Assembly: GCF_023517775.1 (NCBI RefSeq)
Contig: NZ_CP082904.1
Span: 682,001-746,000, forward strand
Direction: 5' to 3'
Length of the DNA stretch: 64,000 nt
Source of the DNA: Mixta hanseatica
GTDB lineage: Bacteria > Pseudomonadota > Gammaproteobacteria > Enterobacterales > Enterobacteriaceae
How positions within the stretch are numbered: the first letter of the stretch is position 1; each line of letters begins with the position of its first letter. Of the stretch, positions 63,959 to 64,000 are shown piece after piece. Made by a program: the position numbers and the translations under genes. Under the pieces are notes generated by a model that was not told the DNA's origin, searched no databases, and saw nothing but the letters and a program-made list of their open reading frames with translations.

Positions 63959-64000
63959 TAAAAATAACACTTCCGCACCGTTGGATCGGGACACCAGGCC

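Noticed and set aside
1..64000. CRISPR array or prophage
   Set aside because: No regularly spaced direct repeats and no phage structural, integrase or lysis cluster were found; contractile-tail-like genes all belong to the T6SS.

Overview
The window is enterobacterial chromosome, most likely from the Erwiniaceae (Pantoea/Mixta/Erwinia group). The backbone follows the Escherichia coli 99-100 min order: opgB(mdoB), fhuF, the DUF1435 gene yjjZ, three tRNA-Leu(CAG), rsmC, holD, rimI, yjjG, prfC, osmY, ytjA, yjjV and deoC. The species assignment is inference from gene order, protein similarity recalled from memory and a GC-rich base composition. Several E. coli neighbours (dnaT/dnaC, yjjU, yjjW, yjjI) are absent and three large blocks replace or interrupt the backbone.

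Region 1 (1-15.2 kb): the 5' part of opgB (leaving the window at base 1); a three-gene catabolic cassette (FAD-dependent GlpD-like dehydrogenase, class I DhnA/LsrF-like aldolase, FGGY kinase) that looks suited to a phosphorylated sugar alcohol; a tautomerase with a divergent LysR regulator; an Aer-like PAS chemoreceptor behind a sigma-28-type promoter; a remnant of a CcdB-type toxin; a Met/His-rich DUF2946 plus PepSY membrane pair; a YbaK/ProX-like deacylase; Fur-controlled fhuF; a GGDEF diguanylate cyclase; and a second Fur box before yjjZ.

Region 2 (15.4-18.6 kb): tandem tRNA-Leu genes, rsmC, then holD-rimI-yjjG closed by a strong terminator.

Region 3 (19.6-52.6 kb): one type VI secretion locus on the plus strand, inserted between yjjG and prfC. 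It encodes TssJ, K, L (with OmpA domain), M, TagF, TssA, B, C, Hcp (TssD), TagH (FHA), PppA phosphatase, TagJ, TssE, F, G, H (ClpV) and the PpkA kinase, so assembly genes and the threonine-phosphorylation switch are present. VgrG (TssI) and PAAR are not in the window. AT-richer cargo is interspersed at four points: (a) tssC-hcp, a peptidoglycan-binding pesticin-like muramidase with an LprI-type inhibitor; (b) hcp-tagH, an HEMTH metallopeptidase with a lipoprotein, a beheaded Tae4 amidase with its Tai4 immunity gene, a second lipoprotein copy preceded by the tail of a lost effector, and a DUF1311 protein; (c) tssG-tssH, a broken DUF4225-like gene with small membrane ORFs; (d) after ppkA, a complete 768-bp IS1 without target duplication, a SymE-like remnant and scrambled Rhs fragments around one apparently intact toxin tip and immunity gene. 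The locus reads as a working secretion machine carrying a fossil record of gained and lost effectors.

Region 4 (52.6-64 kb): treC, treB and treR (trehalose uptake and hydrolysis) with a palindromic TreR-type operator, a YjbD-like protein, an unknown exported protein, prfC, osmY, ytjA, a CsbD-like gene, yjjV (TatD DNase) and deoC behind CRP-like sites.
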